A DNA stretch of 64,000 nt from Zea mays (GCF_902167145.1 NC_050098.1:129220207-129284206); one strand, 5' to 3'; shown: positions 19,714 to 33,215, counted from the stretch's first letter. The notes: generated from the sequence alone by a model not told the origin. A program made the numbers and translations.

Positions 19714-22700
19714 TGTAACACCCCTGGTGTTACTGTAACTAAAACTTGAGCATGGCATCATAAGCATTGGCATTGCATATGTTTGACACACCTAGAGTGC
19801 ATTCACTAGGTAAAAATTTCAAACAAGTTGTATTGTTTTAGTGTTTTGCAAATAGAACCCTGGATAGGGAACTTAACCCTAAATAGGGATTAAAGGGGTA
19901 AAACCTAATCCAAGTTGAGAAAACCTAAAAGCCTTAGGGGAATATTCATAAAATGTTCCCAAAAATGAACTTGAATCACTTTTGTACCCCTAGGATACCA
20001 AAAATCCCCATTTGAACCCTGGAAAACCCTAAAACTAAAACCTAGGGGCTTATGTGCAAAATTGATGCACATTTGGACTAAAGTGTAAAAACCAAGTTAG
20101 TAAAGTATCTTAAGTCACTTGAGTCACTCATATATGAATTTACAAGCCAAACCCTAAGTTTTGGACTCATTTGCAAAAAGGCCCCTAGTTGTGATTTCAG
20201 CCTAAGTCTGAATTTCAGATTGGTGAGCTCAACTTTGGAGCCTTGCAACTTTTAAAAATATAGGGTTTTTACCCTAGGGCACCACATCAAAGTTGTAGCT
20301 CAATCATAGGAGAACAACTTTGCTTAAGAGTGTAAGCATAGTTGTTAAGAAGAATCTAGAGATAAATAAGGCTGAAGTTGGGCTGTTAGGTTACTGGGTC
20401 TGCATTTTCAGACTAACAGTGAACTGACAAGAACTTCAAGCTTAATTTCAAGCAGGCTCCATTGACTTTTTGTGGCAGTACAATATAGCAATGTTGTAGC
20501 TGGTTTATAGCTCTACAATTTTGCTGCAGAGCTTTAGTAGAGTTGCCATTTGAATCTGGGAGAAAATGAAGCTCCAAAATGCTCTGTCAGGCTGTCTGAT
20601 GGAGTTGGCCATGGTACAGTGCTCGTGCGGATCAGACCGCCAGCGCAAAATGTTCACCGCCGGCGACCTCTTTGCGCCAAAATTCGTGCCGCCGCCGTCC
20701 GGGTTCGTGCGCGATAGGAAATGGATAGAGTCGAAGTTAAACGACGCATACGTGGCACCGTTCCCTGAGTCCAGCCGGAGACTTCACCGGCGGCCGCCGT
20801 GACTCAGTGGATTCCGCCGCGGTGGCGCTCATGCCATAGTTTTCCCTCACTGTACCTCCTACCGACGTGGTCGACATGCGCTAGTGATGCTGTCCGTGGC
20901 CGCGAAGTGATCGCCGGACCGCCACAGCTATAAATAGCCATTGGGTCCTCGGCGAGGTGCTCGCTGTTCTTCAAGCAAGCTTGAGTACAACCAGAAATTC
21001 ACACGACCTTCTCCACCTCTTCCCAAATCGTTTGCGCATGGTGAAAGCACAGCTTCTTACGACCAAGTAGCCTCAATCCCCAACCCCAATTTCAACCCGA
21101 GCCACCACGACGCCGATTTTCCCCAAATTGGTCCGCCGCATCGCAAAGAACGGCCCGCCCGTGGCTGGGCAACTCTGGTGAGTTCCTATCCAATTAAAGT
21201 GTTGTTTCCATGCCTCTGTGTTCTTGCGAAGCTCATGGTGGCGTCCGTTCTCTCTAATCGACCATGGTTTGGCGGGAACATGTGCTCCCATGCTCGGTGT
21301 CCGTCGTGCATGAGGACAGGCCATTCTCTGTGCGTTCGGATCAAATTAATGTGTGTTCCAGGGCCATCTCAGGTCAGTGAAGCCTCATAGATAGTTAGCT
21401 TGAGCAGTCATCACCGGCCATGGCCGGTACAGACCTCGTCCGAGATGAACGAACAGCACGCCGTGACCAGGGGTGTTTTTGGAGAAGAAATTGAAGTCTA
21501 GGGTCTTTTCTGCAGTTGTCAGCGACTGTTTTAAATAATGCCTTGGACTCTTTCGGGATATTCAAGAAGGCAAGGGCCTCTGTGCAAGTCTGCCAGCGCG
21601 GGCGCGAGTGCGCGCACTTCTGCTGGTAGTGGGCCGACCTAGACTGGATTCGGCCCAGTACTATTCACGGGTTTTCTTTTTCTTTTTCCTCCCGAGTTAA
21701 AACAATTCTAGGAAATCATAGAAAAATCCTAAAATTGTGAAACCAATTTTCCTAGGTTTATTATTTTCCCTAGAATTTAATAAAAATAATTTTGTGATGT
21801 TTAGAGGAAATAAGGAATTTTAAAGCATTTTAAATAGTTTAAAGTCTTAGTTCTGGATTTTTAGAAAATAGATAATAAGTCCAAAAATGCCCAAACTTTT
21901 TATATGAACTTTAAACATTATTTAGAAGCCTTGGGTAGAGTTTGAATTGATTTGGACCATGTTTGATAACTAGAACCCAAAATCCCCACCCCTGCTCTAT
22001 GAACTCCTTTACTCACTCCGGAAACCCTAAGTTCTCGGAGTTCCGTGAAGGAAAGTTGTATTAAAGACTTAGTTAATAAACCTTTATTATCTATGCACTC
22101 TCATGAGAATTACATGGCATTCATTCTTATATATATACCTATATGGTTATATTTAGAAAACGAAGAAGAGAGTGAAGTGACTGAAGAGAAGACACCACCA
22201 CCTTTGGAATCTCAGGCAAGGACTTGGCTCTACTTCGACATCTGCGAGTCCGAGCCTGACTCACCTACGAACAAAGGCAAGCCCCGGTGCATGCAACCCC
22301 TTCCTTGTGTTTTTTAAATAATTTTCGCACAATTTAAGTCTAGTGAAATGTGCATTAGGTTTATAGGAATTGCTTGAAACCCTTTGATGCATTGCTTTCC
22401 TTGATATCCATACCTTTAAAGATACTTCTGTGAAGTATCAAAATATGATTTACAAAAAATGCTTAGCCTTGCTTAGATCTTGTGGATAGAGGTTGTCCTT
22501 AGCCTAGCTCGAGAAAGGATGGCTTCTACCTGCAAGAATATTTTCATTTGGAGCAATGGTGGGATCTTACTGCAAAGTTCCCTGTGATGCTCTTTCATCC
22601 TAAGGAACAGAAACAATCCTAAGGATGGGAATACGTAAATTGAAACTTGGGTTAGGAATAGGTGACGTTCTACCCAGGTTGATTAAGGATTGATGCGTAT

Positions 22701-23742
22701 GTAGGCTTGATGATCGAGGACCCTTTAACTGGTCACATGCCTCGTCATGGGTAAGCCTTGCCTCGGGCAGACTAAGGCCAGAATAAGATAACACGAAATG
22801 GGCGTGGAGCGGTGGCGAGAGTAGCGTGTACCCTCCGTGGCAAGAGGCTGGACGGTGGTGTATCTGTGCTCTCGGTTTGCGTGAACCTGATCTGGTCTTA
22901 AGAACCCCGGTGGCGGGTTGACATATGCAAGGGTTAAGTGCTACATATGTCGTGTGATTGGAGATCCTCAGCTGAGTATAATCGATTCGGATCGCCGTAC
23001 CTTCGCGGTTATGAAGACTTGGTCACTGCCCTACAACCTAAGTCAGGATGTGAACATTATGAATAAAAAGGATGTTGTATCGATGAGATGATGAAATTAG
23101 ACTAGATGCAAACAGAGTCTATTGATATTTAATCTGGCGTTAAAATATTGAAAGTAAGGACTCACTTTAGTAAGCTATTTCTGCTAAAGTATCTAAGTTG
23201 ATTCTTGCTAAAGCCTCTCCTTGATTCCTATTTATCCAGCATACCCTTGAGAGTCTTTTCCTTAGTCGGGTAAGACTTGCTGAGTAATTCCATACTCAGG
23301 GTTTATCCCTTCGTTGTTTTTAGGTGAGGAAGCGACAAATCTTTTGTTGCTTTTGCTCCAAGGTGGTGTCAATGAAGAAAAACAAGAGTGAAGATGCGGG
23401 AGGACGTGGTCCTCCATATAGGACTTTTTGTTTTAAAACTATCGGGAGGAGTTTTTGCCTCCCTTGGTATATGTAATAATATTACTCAGCACTCGTTTAT
23501 AGCTCTGGTCTGTAATAAGTAACTTGATCTTACTTTCTAAATAAATGTAAGTTTATGTAAAAGCTTCCGCATTTCTTTATCTCCGATGTTCTGTAATGTC
23601 TGCAAGACGGGTGAGACGTTCCTGGAAAGGTAAGAAAGATACCGAACTTGTCAAGTGACTTAGGAACATCTACAAGGTGTCTGATGTCTGTTAGACAAGG
23701 ACAACTGTAGGTGGGCCTAATTACTTGGGAGGTTCCGTCACA
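19714..23742 (+). repeat. element B 5' LTR
   Basis: Starts TGTAAC, ends GTCACA. It contains CGGCTATAAATAGCC-type promoter sequence near 20928-20940. The short frames at 20566-20802 and 20941-21390 recur in the 3' LTR and are not supported as genes. Confidence 0.9.
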
Positions 23743-23744
23743 GC

Positions 23745-23756
23745 TGGTATCGGAGC
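23745..23756 (+). other. element B primer-binding site
   Basis: TGGTATCGGAGC, two bases after the LTR, is one mismatch from the usual initiator-Met tRNA primer site. Confidence 0.8.
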
Positions 23757-24054
23757 GTAGCCCTTCTTTGCAGATATTATGAGGCATCTTCAAAAGGATT
23801 TTCTAAAAGTCTTACCTAGAAACTCTCTTCCTTTCTTACCTAAGTATTCTGAAGAGTCTATCTTAAAGACCAGATAGGAAGAGTGCAATGTATAGAAGGT
23901 TGAATCAACTAAGGTTGATTCTGTAATTACACATGCATCATGTCATACAAACTTTAAGTTAAACCCCCTGTGTAGCTAGTTTAGTATATGATTCATCTAC
24001 CTTGTTCATACATCTTTAGTGAATAGAGTGTATCCGTTGCCCTTCTCTATAGAT

Positions 24055-24988
24055 GAATCAACAAGAAGCTCCTACATGAGTTGGAGAGTTTCTACGAGAT
24101 TTTGGTGTTCCAGTGGTCCTGTGGCGACTACTTCAAGAAGTTGGATATACCGAAGCACCCAAGTACCAGTGGTAACGCACTGTTCTTAGAGGACAACCAT
24201 GGTATGAGGTAGTAGTGCGTATTCTAGAAGGTGCTAGAAAACCATCTTGGCCATATTGGATGTTCCATGCTGAAGGAATGACTCCTTGGGAGGGTGCTCA
24301 GGTAGCTGCCTTAGAGGTGCTAACAACCATTTGTTACCAGAAAAGGGAAGAAATACAAGCCACATCTATGAGGTTGTTCCCTGCAGTTGCCTTAAGTGAC
24401 CCATTGGTGTATCATCACCAGGCCCGATTAATGGAAAGCATTCCTATTGGGCAGGATTCTGTTGAATCGACATCTGCTCGAGTTTTGATGGCCGTGCTAG
24501 AGTTGCAACTTACTCGAGGGCACAGTCGTCAAAAGTGGCAGCAGTTGTACACTGGGAGTTATGCAGCATTTAAGATGATGGAAATGGCCAAGAATAGTGC
24601 TTGTACCCAAGCACAAGAACGACTTGAGGAAACAAAGGTTCAAGCGGAACAGGTTATTGGACTAGAGTATCAGGTGACAGAACTTCAGATGCAACACCAA
24701 GCTGATCAGAATCGCATTAAGGAGCTTGAGCATCAGCTAACTAATGCTCATTCTAAGTTAAAAATTTTGAGTCAGCAACAAGAAGAAATTTGTCTGTATG
24801 CTGTTGCTATTAGAGAAGACCTTAAGGAAACCATGAGCTTCATAAGCCATCAGGATCAGGCGATCAAAGAATTAAATCGTGCTCATCCCATGGAATTTCA
24901 AGTAGCACAACGACTTGTCAACCATCTGCAACAAGCAGTGCATAGGCTCAATGCTGCCTTTTTTCCTACTCCTGCATCGGCGGACTAA
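24055..24988 (+). pseudogene. extra ORF between primer site and pol of element B (helical domain plus coiled coil)
   Basis: Frame from ATG 24055 to TAA 24988, with two in-frame stops near its start and a clean frame from 24215. The first part reads VGEFLRDFGVPV and GYTEAPKYQW, then a helical block with AAALEVLTTICYQKREEIQA-like spacing. From about 24620 a heptad-like Gln/Glu/Leu-rich coiled coil follows (QERLEETKVQAEQV, ITELQMQHQADQNRIKELEH style). Similar frames of unknown function occur in grass gypsy elements. There is no zinc knuckle and no Retrotrans_gag signature, so it is not ordinary gag although it sits where gag should be. Function is unknown. Confidence 0.65.
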
Positions 24989-26930
24989 GGGTTCCTTGGA
25001 AGAATGGCAACAAACATCTGGCAGATGGTGTAGCTAGAGAAGATGTAGTAGATCAATGTAGTAAGGTAGGTGTAGATAGACCAGCTTGGTAATAAAAACA
25101 GGTTAAACTTCGTTGGAAAGAGTTTTCCTGTTTCACCTGGATCATGTAACATGTGAGCTTTTCTATGACTATGGTGTAAGAAACGACTGCCGGTTTCAGA
25201 GGCAACTTTTAATATATATAGTAGTTTGTCAAAATTCAAGAGTTAAGGTGGCTATTCCTTTGGATATTCCATACGGATCACCATGTTGCTTTATTAACCC
25301 AACCTAGGAAAGACATGTCCGACCATTTTCTTGAATTTGATGCCTTTGGTTTCTTCGAAGGCATACCAACTTAATCTTTGACCTTGTGATCTCTATGATG
25401 GGCATAGAAATATGCCTGGGGCTGAATTAACAGTCTCCCATCGTACTTCCTTCATCAAGTTTAGATTATGGCCATGCCTTGGGCCATGATCTATTTGGCG
25501 CTCTACTTGTAACCACCTTTACTAGTGGAGTATCTCTTTGTATATTGTCACCCTTACCTAATCCATTAGGGTTACACGAGATTTCTTATTGGTTATGTCT
25601 GGTAATGGTGTTATGACTAAAATTGATGATACTGCGATAAAACTGAGGGCCTTCTGTGGATGCATACACATGGTTGTGCTGCTCGATACACGCTAGTATC
25701 ACAGTTAGCAGTCATAATCCATTATGAGATTATATTAATAGGTTATCTCTACACAAATTATTCTTACCACGAGAGATTCATTATCGGTGCCAGTTTTGTA
25801 ATGGTGTCATGGTTAAGGACTTATGGTACCGCGGCGAAACTGAGAGCCTCCTGTGAATGCGCACACAGGATTTTGCTGCTTGGCGCATGCCGGTATCAAG
25901 GTCTCTAGTCATGATCCATTACGGAATTACACTGATGTGTTATCTTCCATTGACCTTTCCTTGAAATAATTTCTATGTTGTTTGTGAAAGAGATCAAGCA
26001 ACATCTGTCATCTACGTTGGATCAAAAGGGCATACCACTTTCATGTGTGGTCTTATTTCTTTTGATCTTGGTAGTGACTACTCACACAATTTCCCTTTGC
26101 ATCCTTTGTGTAAAGGTGAAGTCTTGGAGCTTTTTAGTGTTGGAAAACAACTGATTAGCTCTCAAAATAGAGATCTGTTTCCCCTGCTACTGAAATGCAG
26201 GAGTTTGTTCATTCACTCTCTTATTTAACCCATATATTTCCAAAACAAGCCAGTTCATCTCGCATGAGAAAAACGGATGAACAACATGACCAAATAGATT
26301 TTTAACCAAGTATAGGATTTCTTGTTAGCAAATGTGAACTCTCAACCCTTGGTTTACCAATGATACTGAGAGGATCTGCTTAATGTCAAAAGTAGTTCCA
26401 CAAGTTGGTTTGGACAAACTTGTAACTGCCCAATGAACGCATGCTGAGTTTAGAGATCGTTTTATCGAGTTGTCTAAACTCACTTTGGTTCAACCCACCC
26501 TAAAGAAAGTGCTTACCAAAATCAAATTAAGTCGACCAGTAAATTATCGCTCTAGTCGTACCTCGACCGCCTCACGCGTGTTTTTCTTGCGTGGGTGATC
26601 ATGCCGGTTTACGACTAGTGCTGGATAAAATGGACTGGTTGCAAGGTCCGTATCTACTGATCCCTTCGCTGGTGATTCTCTTGAATCTATATCACCTTTT
26701 AGGGACTTGGATTTTCTGCTTAGCCATAGGTCAACTGTGATGTTATTCGACATTCACACCCGTCTCGTGTGCTATGAACTTACTGTAACCACTTGTTGGT
26801 AAACCTCTTTCTGTGTGTTTTACCCAAGATGGTGCATCTGATTCTATTTGGGTAAAGTTGCATAATTGCCGCCCACCCAACAGACTCAGATAGTATAGTG
26901 TCATCAGAAGAAGCAAATTGCACATAGGGA
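24989..26930 (+). other. decayed interior of element B
   Basis: No protease, RT or RNase H motif could be read in any frame. It contains an imperfect direct duplication, 25590-25753 against 25781-25950, sharing patterns such as GTAATGGTGT.ATG, AAACTGAG, CTGTG.ATGC and GTCAT.ATCCATTA. The origin of the stretch is unclear. Confidence 0.5.
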
Positions 26931-26944
26931 ACCTTATGTGTTAT

Positions 26945-28099
26945 TCTGGCTGACATCGTCTTTATTGGTGGACGAAAATGAAGATTGAAATTGCACGTTA
27001 TGTGGCTAGATGTGACACTTGCAGACGCGTCAAGGCCATATACATGAAGACTGTTGGTCCATTACAATCCTTACCTATCCCAGTATGGAAATGGGAAGAT
27101 ATTAGTATGGACTTCATTGTGAGATTACCCAGGACTACAAAAGGGTATGACTCTATCTGGGTTATTGTTGATCGGCTTATGAAAATTTCCCATTTTCTGC
27201 CAGTCAAGACAGATCACCCAGTTACTGTCTATGCCCAATTATACATTGCTCGTATTCTTAGTCTGCACGGTGTTCCGAAGACCATAGTATCGGATCATGG
27301 ATCTCAATTCGTATCCAAATTCTGGGAAGAACTTCATAAATCCCTGGGTACTAAACTGCTCCACAGTTCGGCCTATCATCCTCAAACCAGTAGGCAGACT
27401 GAGAGGGTAAATCAAATACTTGAAGATATGCTACGGGCGTGTGTTCTGGACTTCTCACAAAAATGGGATGAATGTTTGCCCTTAGCGGAGTTTTCGTATA
27501 ATAATAGCTATCAAGAAAGTATCAAGATGGCACCCTTTGAAGCTTTATATGGACGACAGTGTCGTACTCCGCTAAATTGGTCTGAACCTGGAGAAAGGTA
27601 TTTCTTTAGACCTGATATGGTGAAGGAGGCCGAGGAAAAGGTTCAGAAAATTATTCATAATATGAAGAAAGCACAAGCTCGTCAGAAGGGTTATGCAGAC
27701 AAACGACGAATGCCCTTGTATTTTCATGAAGAGTACTATGTCTACCTGAAAGTTTCACCAATGAAGGGAGTATCGCGTTTCGGGATTAAGGGAAAGCTTG
27801 CACCTAGGTACATTGACCCATTCTTGGTACTTGAACAATGTGGACCAGTGGCATATCGACTCCAATTCCCCGAAACATTGTCTGCCGTGCATAATGTGTT
27901 CCACGTGTCACAATTGAAGAAGTGTCTTCGGATTCCCGATCGAACCGTTGAGGTAACAGATGTTGTCCTTGAACCGGACTTGACATATTCTGAGCATCCT
28001 ATTCGAGTCTTGGACCAAAAGGATAGGGTTACCCGAAGAAAAACTCCCAAATTCTATAAGATACAGTGGAACCAGCATTCTGAAGATGAGGCTACATGA
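26945..28099 (+). pseudogene. integrase with C-terminal chromodomain (element B), last exon codons lost
   Basis: Frame reads YWWTKMKIEIARYV, then CDTC from the HHCC zinc region, MDFIVRLPRTTKGYDSIWVIVDR (first Asp shown in MDFIV), VSDHGSQFVSKFW (second Asp) and QTERVNQILED (Glu), so the DDE triad is kept. A GPY/F-like region (KGKLAPRYIDPFLVL) and a chromodomain (YSEHPIRVLDQKDRVTRR to WNQHSEDEAT) follow. TGA at 28097-28099 falls where TGG (Trp of the EEATWE motif) is expected and removes the chromodomain's final helix. The likely role would be genomic integration directed to marked chromatin. Confidence 0.88.
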
Positions 28100-28298
28100 G
28101 AAACTCAAGACTTTTTAGATAAGAATTTCCCAGGCTTTTTAGCCTCTTGAAAATTGTAAAGCCTGTATAACTGTGTAATAAAGGAATAAATTCCCAAACC
28201 ACCCCTGCCTTGTACCAAAAATAAGGAAATAAAAGTATGTCGCGTTTCCTTTTCCATTACTTACCCTAGGACTTTTAATCTCGGGACGAGATTCTTTT

Positions 28299-28311
28299 AT
28301 GGGGGGAAGGA
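28299..28311 (+). other. element B polypurine tract
   Basis: GGGGGGAAGGA immediately precedes the 3' LTR and would prime plus-strand synthesis. Confidence 0.75.
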
Positions 28312-31300
28312 TGTAACACCCCTGGTGTTACTGTAACTAAAACTTGAGCATGGCATCATAAGCATTGGCATTGCATATGTTTGACACACCTAGAGTGCAT
28401 TCACTAGGTAAAAATTTCAAACAAGTTGTATTGTTTTAGTGTTTTGCAAATAGAACCCTGGATAGGGAACTTAACCCTAAATAGGGATTAAAGGGGTAAA
28501 ACCTAATCCAAGTTGAGAAAACCTAAAAGCCTTAAGGGAATAGTCATAAAATGTTCCCAAAAATGAACTTGAATCACTTTTGTACCCCTGGGATACCAAA
28601 AATCCCCATTTGAACCCTGGAAAACCCTAAAACTAAAACCTAGGGGCTTATGTGCAAAATTGATGCACATTTGGACTAAAGTGTAAAAACCAAGTTAGTA
28701 AAGTATCTTAAGTCACTTGAGTCACTCATATATGAATTTACAAGCCAAACCCTAAGTTTTGGACTCATTTGCAAAAAGGCCCCTAGTTGTGATTTCAGCC
28801 TAAGTCTGAATTTCAGATTGGTGAGCTCAACTTTGGAGCCTTGCAACTTTTAAAATATAGGGTTTTTGCCCTAGGGCACCACATCAAAGTTGTAGCTCAA
28901 TCATAGGAGAACAACTTTGCTTAAGAGTGTAAGCATAGTTGTTAAGAAGAATCTAGAGATAAATAAGGCTGAAGTTGGGCTATTAGGTTACTGGGTCTAA
29001 ATTTTCAGACTAACAGTGAACTGACAAGAACTTCAAGCTTAATTTCAAGCAGGCTCCATTGACTTTTTGTGGCAGTACAATATAGCAATGTTGTAGCTGG
29101 TTTATAGCTCTACAATTTTGCTGCAGAGCTTTAGTAGAGTTGCCATTTGAATCTGGGAGAAAATGAAGCTCCAAAATGCTCTGTCAGGCTGTCTGATGGA
29201 GTTGGCCATGGTACAGTGCTCGTGCGGATCAGACCGCCAGCGCAAAATGTTCACCGCCGGCGACCTCTTTGCGCCAAAATTCGTGCCGCCGCCGTCCGGG
29301 TTCGTGCGCGATAGGAAATGGATAGAGTCGAAGTTAAACGGCGCATACGTGGCACCGTTCCCTGAGTCCAGCCGGAGACTTCACCGGCGGCCGCCGTGAC
29401 TCAGTGGATTCCGCCGCGGTGGCGCTCATGCCATAGTTTTCCCTCACTGTACCTCCTACCGACGTGGTCGGCATGCGCTAGTGATGCTGTCCGTGGCCGC
29501 GAAGTGATCGCCGGACCGCCACGGCTATAAATAGCCATTGGGTCCTCGGCGAGGTGCTCGCTGTTCTTCAAGCAAGTTTGAGTACAACCAGAAATTCACA
29601 CGACCTTCTCCACCTCTTCCCAAATCGTTTGCGCACGGTGAAAGCACAACTTCTTATGACCAAGTAGCCTCAATCCCCAACCCCAATTTCAACCCGAGCC
29701 ACCGCAACGCCGATTTTCCCCAAATTGGTCCGCCGCATCGCAAAGAACGGCCCGCCCGTGGCTGGGCCACTCTGGTGAGTTCCTATCCAATTAAAGTGTT
29801 GTTTCCATGCCTCTGTGTTCTTGCGAAGCTCATGGTGGCATCCGTTCGCTCTAATCGACCATGGTTTGGCGGGAACATGTGCTCCCATGCTCGGTGTCCG
29901 CCGTGCATGTGGACAGGCCATTCTCTGTGCGTTCGGATCAAATTAATGTGTGTTCCAGGGCCATCTCAGGTCAGTGAAGCCTCATAGATAGTTAGCTTGA
30001 GCAGTCATCGCCGGCCATGGCCGGTACAGACCTCGTCCGAGATGAACGAACAGCACGACGTGACCAGGGGTGTTTTTGGAGAAGAAATTGAAGTCTAGGG
30101 TCTTTTCTGCAGTTGTCAGCGACTGTTTTAAATAGTGCCTTGGACTCTTTCGGGATATTCAAGAAGGCGAGGGCCTCTGTGCAAGTCTGCCAGCGCGGGC
30201 GCGGGTGCGCGCACTTCTGCTGGTAGTGGGCCGACCTAGACTGGATTCGGCCGAGTACTATTCACGGGTTTTCTTTTTCTTTTTCCTCCCGAGTTAAAAC
30301 AATTCTAGGAAATCGTAGAAAAATCCTAAAATTGTGAAACCAATTTTCCTAGGTTTATTTATTTCCCTAGAATTGAATAAAAATAATTTTGTGATTTTTA
30401 GAGGAAATAAGGAATTTTAAAGCATTTTAAATAGTTTAAAGTCTTAGTTTTGGATTTTTAGAAAATAGATAATAAGTCCAAAAATGCCCAAACTTTTTAT
30501 ATGAACTTAAAACAATATTTAGAAGCCTTGGGTAGAGTTTGAATTGATTTGGACCATGTTTGATAACTAGAACCCAAAATCCCCACCCGTGCTCTATGAA
30601 CTCCTTTACTAACTCCGGAAACCCTAAGTTCTCGGAGTTCCGTGAAGGAAAGTTGTATTCAAGACTTAGTTAATAAACCTTTATTATCTATGCACTCTCA
30701 TGAGCATTACATGGCATTCATTCTTATATATATACCTATATGGTTATATTTAGAAAACGAAGAAGAGAGTGAAGTGACTGAAGAGAAGACACCACCACCT
30801 TTGGAATCTCAGGCAAGGACTTGGCTCTACTTCGACATATGCGAGTCCGAGCCTGACTCACCTACGAACAAAGACAAGCCCCGGTGCATGCAACCCCTTC
30901 CTTGTGTTTTTTAAATAATTTTCGCACACTTTAAGTCTAGTGAAATGTGCATTAGGTTTATAGGAATTGCTTGAAACCCTTTGATGCATTGCTTTCCTTG
31001 ATATCCATACCTTTATAGATACTTCTGTGAAGTATCAAAATATGATTTACAAAAAATGCTTAGCCTTGCTTAGATCTTGTGGATAGAGGTTGTCCTTAGC
31101 CTAGCTCGAGAAAGGATGGCTTCTACCTGCAAGAATATTTTCATTTGGAGCAATGGTGGGATCTTACTGCAAAGTTCCCTGTGATGCTCTTTCATCCTAA
31201 GGAACAGAAACAATCCTAAGGATGGGAATACATAAATTGAAACTTGGGTTAGGAACAGGTGATGTTCTACCCAGGTTGATTAAGGATTGATGCGTATGTA

Positions 31301-32339
31301 GGCTTGATGATCGAGGACCCTTTAACTGGTCACATGCCTCGTCATGGGTAAGCCTTGCCTCGGGCAGACTAAGGCCAGAATAAGATAACACGAAATGGGC
31401 GTGGAGCGGTGGCGAGAGTAGCGTGTACCCTCCGTGGCAAGAGGCTGGACGGTGGTGTATCTGTGCTCTCGGTTTGCGTGAACCTGATCTGGTCTTAAGA
31501 ACCCTGGTGGCGGGTTGATATATGCAAGGGTTAAGTGCTACATATGTCGTGTGATTGGAGATCCTCAACTGAGTATAATCGATTCGGATCACCGTACCTT
31601 CGCGGTTATGAAGACTTGGTCACTGCCCTGCAACCTAAGTCAGGATGTGAACATTATGAATAAAAAGGATGTTGTATCGATGAGATAATGAAATTAGACT
31701 AGATGCAAACATAGTCTATTGATATTTAATCTAGCGTTAAAATATTGAAAGTAAGGACTCACTTTAGTAAGCTATTTCTGCTAAAGTATCTAAGTTGATT
31801 CTTGCTAAAGCCTCTCCTTGATTCCTATTTATCCAGCATACCCTTGAGAGTCTTTTCCTTAGTCGGGTAAGACTTGCTGAGTAATTCCATACTCAGGGTT
31901 TATCCCTTCGTTGTTTTTAGGTGAGGAAGCGACAAATCTTTTGTTGCTTTTGCTCCAAGGTGGTGTCAATGAAGAAAAACAAGAGTGAAGATGCGGGAGG
32001 ACGTGGTCCTCCATATAGGACTTTTTGTTTTAAAACTATCGGGAGGAGTTTTTGCCTCCCTTGGTATATGTAATAATATTACTCAGCACTCGTTTATAGC
32101 TCTGGTCTGTAATAAGTAACTTGATCTTACTTTCTAAATAAATGTAAGTTTATGTAAAAGCTTCCGCATTTCTTTATCTCCGATGTTCTGTAATGTCTGC
32201 AAGACGGGTGAGACGTTCCTGGAAAGGTAAGAAAGATACCGAACTTGTCAAGTGACTTAGGAACATCTACAGGGTGTCTGATGTCTGTTAGACAAGGACA
32301 ACTGGAGGTGGGCCTAATTACTTGGGAGGTTCCGTCACA
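28312..32339 (+). repeat. element B 3' LTR
   Basis: About 4,028 bp, nearly identical to the 5' LTR at 19714. Ends TCCGTCACA and is followed by the GTCCG duplication. Confidence 0.9.
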
Positions 32340-32344
32340 GTCCG

Positions 32345-33209
32345 CGTGCCCCGCAATTAGATTAACTCGGATGATTATTCTTATCTCGTGCGTGGTTATG
32401 CATCTAATCACGTGGGAGTTGTTGGCTATCTCTTAGGAACAGGTCTAGACCTCCTCCCCTATAAATATAAAGGAGTATGGCCGATTGAAAACCCCGAACA
32501 CATTCCAATCGAATCTATCTACTTTATTTACCTTTTCTATCATAGGAGTAGATGTAGCGTAGTTCTAGTTGTAGCCTTCCGCATATCCACCTCCACCCCT
32601 ATTCGACTCTACATCATCTAGATCCGTCTTGGGGTGGTCTGCCGACCCCAGGACGACCCTATGATCTTTACCCCTCTTGAGGGGCAAGATCTACTTCGTC
32701 TACTTCAATCAAGATCTCTTTCTCGAATTGATCTCTTAATTTCTAGGCGACTCTACGTTGTCTGGAGACACCCCGGGTGACCTGCCGACCCAGAGCACCC
32801 TAAGGTCAGGGGCGAGATATAGATCCTACAAGGAGAAGAAAACGACCCTACGCCATCACGGACTGTCCGGACAACACGCAAGAAAGGCGTCGCTTCTGCC
32901 GCCAAGTCGTGGACCGTCCGGCCCAGAGCCGCGGTCAGTCCGCACCCTCGCAGCGAGCATCGCTAGGCGACCCGGGGACCCATCACAGACCGCCGCCATT
33001 GTTCACCTCGCGGAGCCAAACCCAAGGTATTTCTCATCACGAGAAGGCCCTAGGGTTCGTTGTTGTTTGGTCCCAAATAGGTGGTGACCATCATAGAGGT
33101 GTTGCCCCACCTTCAGGATAACCACGTTATTCGACCCTACATCATCTAATGGTGACAAGTACCGACAGTCGGTTCATTATAGTGTTTGGTGACCAAAAAG
33201 ACGTCAACA
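32345..33209 (+). repeat. element A 5' LTR, second part
   Basis: Resumes the LTR interrupted at 19713. The first ~380 bases match 61575 onward, including CTCCCCTATAAATATAAAGG (TATA region near 32455). Ends GACGTCAACA, the inverted counterpart of the TGTTGA start. Confidence 0.85.
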
Positions 33210-33215
33210 CACTTT

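Larger units (their letters stand above)
19714..32339 (+). mobile_element. element B: Tekay/Del-type chromovirus, recent but non-autonomous
   Basis: Flanked by GTCCG on both sides (19709-19713, 32340-32344) inside A's LTR. Two LTRs of about 4.03 kb begin TGTAACACCCC and end TCCGTCACA. The interior is only about 4.6 kb: primer site, an extra coiled-coil ORF, decayed DNA, an integrase-chromodomain frame and a polypurine tract. I find no gag core, protease, RT or RNase H. In the first 700 bases of the two LTRs I counted by eye only about eight differences, so insertion was fairly recent. Lineage is assigned from the chromodomain integrase. Confidence 0.9.

Noticed and set aside
20566..21390. Frames with Met starts repeated almost identically at 29163-29987
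   Set aside because: They are the two LTR copies of element B, not a duplicated gene. Similarity is due to LTR identity, and no family is recognised.
24215..24988. Coiled-coil ORF as a captured host gene
   Set aside because: No introns, UTRs or recognised host family, and similar frames are known from grass gypsy elements. Kept as an element-borne ORF.
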